Shown one piece after another: positions 3,623 through 6,511 of a stretch of DNA of 6,511 nucleotides; within the stretch, counting starts at the first letter, position 1, and each line of letters starts with the position of its first letter. The stretch is from Streptomyces sp. NRRL WC-3549 (GTDB lineage: Bacteria > Actinomycetota > Actinomycetes > Streptomycetales > Streptomycetaceae): the NCBI RefSeq assembly GCF_000721935.1, contig NZ_KL585386.1, positions 187,607-194,117 of the forward strand, read 5' to 3'. The translations under genes and the position numbers were made by a program. The notes under the pieces are model-generated. The model had not been told where the DNA came from and searched no databases. It was given only the letters and a program-made list of their open reading frames with translations.

Positions 3623-6511
3623 CGGTACGTGTCCCAGAACAGGCCGGCCGCCGCCGGTTGGGCAGGTGTGTCGGGTGCCTCGGAGGCGGTGCCCCGGATG
3701 ACGACCGTGCGCCCCGACGGGGGCTGCGGCAGCGGCGCCCGGGCGGCGCGGTGGTCCGCCGGGGCCGGGGCGAGCAGCAGGTGCACGTTGGTGCCGCCGT
3801 CGGCGAAGCAGTTGAGCGCGGCCCGGTCCGCGTCCTCAGGCCACGGGCGCGGCTCTCTCGGGAAGTACATCGCGGAGGCGTCCAGGTCGAAGTGCGGCAG
3901 CGGCTGCTGTCCGGAGCGGAACGGCACCTGCTGCCGGTGATGCAGCATCAGGACGACCTTGATGAACGCGGCGATGCCCTCCGCGGCCAGCGGATGACCG
4001 ATGTTCGGCTTCACCGATCCGAGCGCGAGCCGCGGGGAGCGGGCCGGTCCGACGCCGTAGACACCCTCGATCGCCTTCAGTTCGAGCAGGTCGGTGACGG
4101 TCGAGCCGGAGGCGTTGGCCTCCACCCAGCCGATGTCCCGCGGCACACGGCCGCTGAGCGCCAACGCCTCGGCCATCACGTCCCTCTGTGCCCGCAGGTT
4201 GGGGGTGGCGGGCCCGGCGGTGCGCCCGTCGTTGTTGACCGCGATGCCTTCCAGTACGGCGAGCACCCGGTCGCCGTCCGCCTGGGCACGGGCCAGCGGC
4301 TTGAGGAGGACGACGCCGACGCCCTCACCGAGCACCAGTCCGGCCGCCCGGCCGTCGAACGCGTGGAACTCCGGGCCGGTGTTGAGCAGCCCACGCTGCC
4401 CGAAGACCCGGTGCGCCCGGTCGTCAGCGAGCAGGCTCACACCGGCGACGACGGCCGACTCCACGGAACCCGTGCGCAGCGCCTGTACCGCCGTGTCCAT
4501 CGCCACCAGGGCGGAGGAACAGGCGGTGTCCACCACCAGGCTCGGGCCCTGGAAATCGAAGAACTGGGAGATGTTGGCCGCGAGGTAGTTCTGGCCGGTG
4601 ACCACGACCGGGTTCTTGGCCCGCTCCAGTGCCGCCGGGTCGGGGGTGTGGGTGGCCCGGCCGCCGACGTAGACGCCGACCTTGCGGCCCTTGAGGTCCG
4701 CCGGGCGGTATCCGGCGTGGTGCACGGCCCTGTCGACCTCCTCCAGCAGGAGCAGCGCCTGCGGGTCCATCGCCTTGACGTCCGCCTCGGACAGCAGGAA
4801 CCGCTCGGGCGCGAACCGCAGCACCTCCGGCAGCAGTCCGGCGTGATGGCCGAGGGGGCGTTCGAAGCGGGTGTCCGGGACGGGACGCAGAGCCGTACGG
4901 CCCTCCCGCAGAACTTCCCAGTAGGCGTCGGCGGAGTCGGCGTCGGGGAAGCGGCAGGAGAGGCCGACCACGGCTACGGCCTCGGCGCGCGGGTCAGGGA
5001 CCGGGGAGGCGGTGCTGCCCTGCCGGCGTGCGGTGGCGGTCGGGGCGGGGGGTGTCTCGGCGGCCCGGCCGGGTGCCGGGGCCGCGGTCTCCGCCGTGGG
5101 CCGAGCCGCGGACCGCGGCCGTACGTCGCCTTCGGCCCCGGGTGCCGCGCCGCGGGTCTCCACGCCGCCGAATTCGGCGAGCAGCTCTGTCCGGTGCTCC
5201 TCGCCGAGGTACGCCGCGAAGCCGTCCGTCGTCGGGTGTTCCAGCAGGGCCGACGGGTCGACCGAGACGTCCAGGCGCTGGGCGACGGTCTGGACGAGTT
5301 GCGAGACCATGATCGAGTCCATGCCGTAGTCGTGGACCGGGACGTCCCCGGCCAGCTTGGCGCGGTCGAAGCGCAGTTCTGCGGCGAGCCGGTCGAGCAG
5401 CCAGGAGGCGACCGCCTCGACGGCGGAGCGCACGTCCGCCTCCGCACCCACGCCCGCGCCGACCACCGGTCGCGGCGCGGCGGCCGGTGCGGTGGGCGGG
5501 GTCTCCAGGCGCCGTGCCGTCAGGCGCTCGGCGCTGAATCCGGCGCCGGGACGCGGCAGTACGGGCATCACGACCCGGGCCCCGCTCTCCAGCGCGCGGT
5601 CGAGGAGGTCCAGCCCCTGGGCATCGGTGAGCGAAGCGAGGCCGGAGGCCCGGTAGGCGCCGCTGCGGGCCTCCCCCATTCCGGTGTCCTTCCAGCTCGG
5701 CCACTGCACGCTGACCAGGGGCAGGCCGTACGGTCGGGCCTCCGCCACCGCGTCGAGGTAGGCGTTGGCCATGGCGTAGTCGCTCTGGCCGACCGCGAGG
5801 GCGGGGACGGCGGCGGCGACCGACGAATACAGCACGAACAGGCCGAGCGGCTCGTCCCGGAAGCACTCCACCAGGGTGTCCAGACCGAACACCTTCGGTG
5901 CGAGGACACGGGCGATGCCGGTCCGCGGTTTGCGGACGAACGCCGGGTTCCCGAAGTCCGTGAAGCCCGCGCTGTGGATCACGCCACCGACCGGGCCGAG
6001 TCGCAGCCTGACGTCGGCCAGGACCTTGGCGAGCGCCTCCTTCTCGTCCAACGGAACGGCGACGGCCTCGAGTTCGACGCCCTGTGCGGCCAGTTCGGCG
6101 AGCGGGCGCAGCTTGCGGCCCAGCGGGCCGTCCTCGGCGATGTGCGCGGCCCACTCCGCGCGCGGCGGCAACTCCTCGCGGCCGGTGAGGACCAGCTTGC
6201 GCACGCCGTGCCGGGCGACGAAGTGGCGGGCGGTGAGCAGCCCGAGGCCGCGCGTGCCACCGGTCACCCACAGCACGTGGCCGGCCGGGAAGCCGATTGC
6301 GGCGCGCCGTCCCCGCGGGGGCTCGGCCAGCGTCGCCAGGTGGCGCGCTCCCCCGCGGTAGGCGACCTCGGCGGGCTCGCCGTCGGTGGACAGTTCCTCG
6401 GCGACCCAGCGGCAGAGCTGCTCGTCGGTCGCGGCGCGGTCGATCTGCACGTGGCGGGAGCGGACGTGGCGGTACTCGCTCTGCAGCATCCGGTACAGGC
6501 CCACCCGGACC
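3619..6511 (-). CDS. Modular trans-AT polyketide synthase, C-terminal end: KR-ACP-KS0 (5' part outside window)
   Basis: The frame is open to the right edge, so the GTG at 6504 is not the real start; residues here are counted from it (961 to the TGA). The ketoreductase (about 1-335) begins inside its structural subdomain (LYRMLQSEYRHVRSRH). It has the NADPH motif TGGTRGLG (81-88) and a full Lys204, Ser227/228, Tyr243, Asn247 set, so it should reduce beta-keto groups. The ACP (about 359-437) has the phosphopantetheine site Ser397 in YGMDSIM. An Ala/Pro-rich linker (about 440-506) leads to a ketosynthase (about 507-912) with Cys662 in DTACSS, His837 in KPNIGH and Lys849. However, the HGTGT-motif His is Asn797 (EANASGS), as in non-elongating KS0 domains. 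The protein ends about 50 residues later at LFWDTYR, with no AT, thioesterase or further module. Absence of a cis-AT and the adjacent discrete AT protein identify a trans-AT system. The upstream domains and the product are unknown. Confidence 0.93.
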   Translation of the reverse strand, partial: VRVGLYRMLQSEYRHVRSRHVQIDRAATDEQLCRWVAEELSTDGEPAEVAYRGGARHLATLAEPPRGRRAAIGFPAGHVLWVTGGTRGLGLLTARHFVARHGVRKLVLTGREELPPRAEWAAHIAEDGPLGRKLRPLAELAAQGVELEAVAVPLDEKEALAKVLADVRLRLGPVGGVIHSAGFTDFGNPAFVRKPRTGIARVLAPKVFGLDTLVECFRDEPLGLFVLYSSVAAAVPALAVGQSDYAMANAYLDAVAEARPYGLPLVSVQWPSWKDTGMGEARSGAYRASGLASLTDAQGLDLLDRALESGARVVMPVLPRPGAGFSAERLTARRLETPPTAPAAAPRPVVGAGVGAEADVRSAVEAVASWLLDRLAAELRFDRAKLAGDVPVHDYGMDSIMVSQLVQTVAQRLDVSVDPSALLEHPTTDGFAAYLGEEHRTELLAEFGGVETRGAAPGAEGDVRPRSAARPTAETAAPAPGRAAETPPAPTATARRQGSTASPVPDPRAEAVAVVGLSCRFPDADSADAYWEVLREGRTALRPVPDTRFERPLGHHAGLLPEVLRFAPERFLLSEADVKAMDPQALLLLEEVDRAVHHAGYRPADLKGRKVGVYVGGRATHTPDPAALERAKNPVVVTGQNYLAANISQFFDFQGPSLVVDTACSSALVAMDTAVQALRTGSVESAVVAGVSLLADDRAHRVFGQRGLLNTGPEFHAFDGRAAGLVLGEGVGVVLLKPLARAQADGDRVLAVLEGIAVNNDGRTAGPATPNLRAQRDVMAEALALSGRVPRDIGWVEANASGSTVTDLLELKAIEGVYGVGPARSPRLALGSVKPNIGHPLAAEGIAAFIKVVLMLHHRQQVPFRSGQQPLPHFDLDASAMYFPREPRPWPEDADRAALNCFADGGTNVHLLLAPAPADHRAARAPLPQPPSGRTVVIRGTASEAPDTPAQPAAAGLFWDTYR

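Noticed and set aside
2672..3940. Plus-strand open frame of 422 codons spanning the junction of the two minus-strand genes
   Set aside because: It is antisense to recognisable AT1 and KS coding sequence, with no domain and no credible ribosome binding site; a shadow frame.
5194..5430. Whether the ACP is a beta-branching ACP
   Set aside because: The Trp flag expected six residues after the phosphopantetheine Ser is missing; Ser397 is followed by IMVSQL, giving Leu at that position.
4994..6271. Second minus-strand open frame of 425 codons, extremely Arg-rich, within the KR-ACP region
   Set aside because: It is an out-of-frame reading of the KR-ACP segment, whose true frame carries complete catalytic motifs. 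The Arg/Gly/Pro excess is typical of shifted frames in GC-rich DNA.
368..6511. TTA (bldA-dependent) codons in the minus-strand genes as a sign of developmental control
   Set aside because: Scanning by eye for the plus-strand trinucleotide TAA found none, so no TTA codon is seen in this window; parts of the operon outside it are not excluded.
1..6511. CRISPR arrays, insertion sequences, tRNA genes or direct repeats
   Set aside because: No regularly spaced repeats, transposase fragments, terminal inverted repeats or tRNA-like cloverleaf were seen; nearly all bases are accounted for by three coding regions.

Overview
The window is very GC-rich, uses GC-ending codons heavily, and has long artefactual open frames on the opposite strand. 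Together with its gene content this points to an actinomycete, most likely Streptomyces or a close relative. The genus is an inference; no rRNA or housekeeping marker is present.

Layout: (1) positions 1-318, plus strand, the last 105 codons of a sensor histidine kinase (ATP-binding domain only). (2) positions 319-367, a 49-bp convergent gap with one small GC-rich hairpin that may act as a terminator. (3) positions 368-3622, minus strand, a complete 1084-residue fusion of two acyltransferase-fold domains and an FMN-dependent PfaD/LnmG-type enoyl reductase (AT1-AT2-ER). (4) positions 3619-6511, minus strand, the C-terminal end of a larger modular polyketide synthase with the order ketoreductase - acyl carrier protein - ketosynthase. 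Its 5' part lies outside the window. The two minus-strand genes overlap by 4 bp (GTGA) and form one operon read from right to left.

The two polyketide genes fit together as part of a trans-AT ('AT-less') type I polyketide synthase. The modular protein has no acyltransferase of its own, and the discrete protein next door supplies one. AT2 carries the residues expected of a malonyl-CoA:ACP transferase. AT1 has lost the malonate-binding Arg (Gln instead) and has an altered nucleophile elbow, so it is more likely an acyl hydrolase (proofreading enzyme) of the PedC type. The ER domain would reduce enoyl chains in trans.

Points of most interest: the terminal ketosynthase has Asn where the HGTGT-motif His should be and is predicted not to elongate. 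The modular protein stops just after this ketosynthase, with a short tail ending in an aromatic cluster. The AT1-AT2 junction contains a well-spaced ribosome binding site and ATG inside the open frame, in a linker of atypical codon use, suggesting a recent gene fusion or an internal translation start. The histidine kinase, convergent and separate, probably marks one edge of the cluster. The product cannot be determined from this window.
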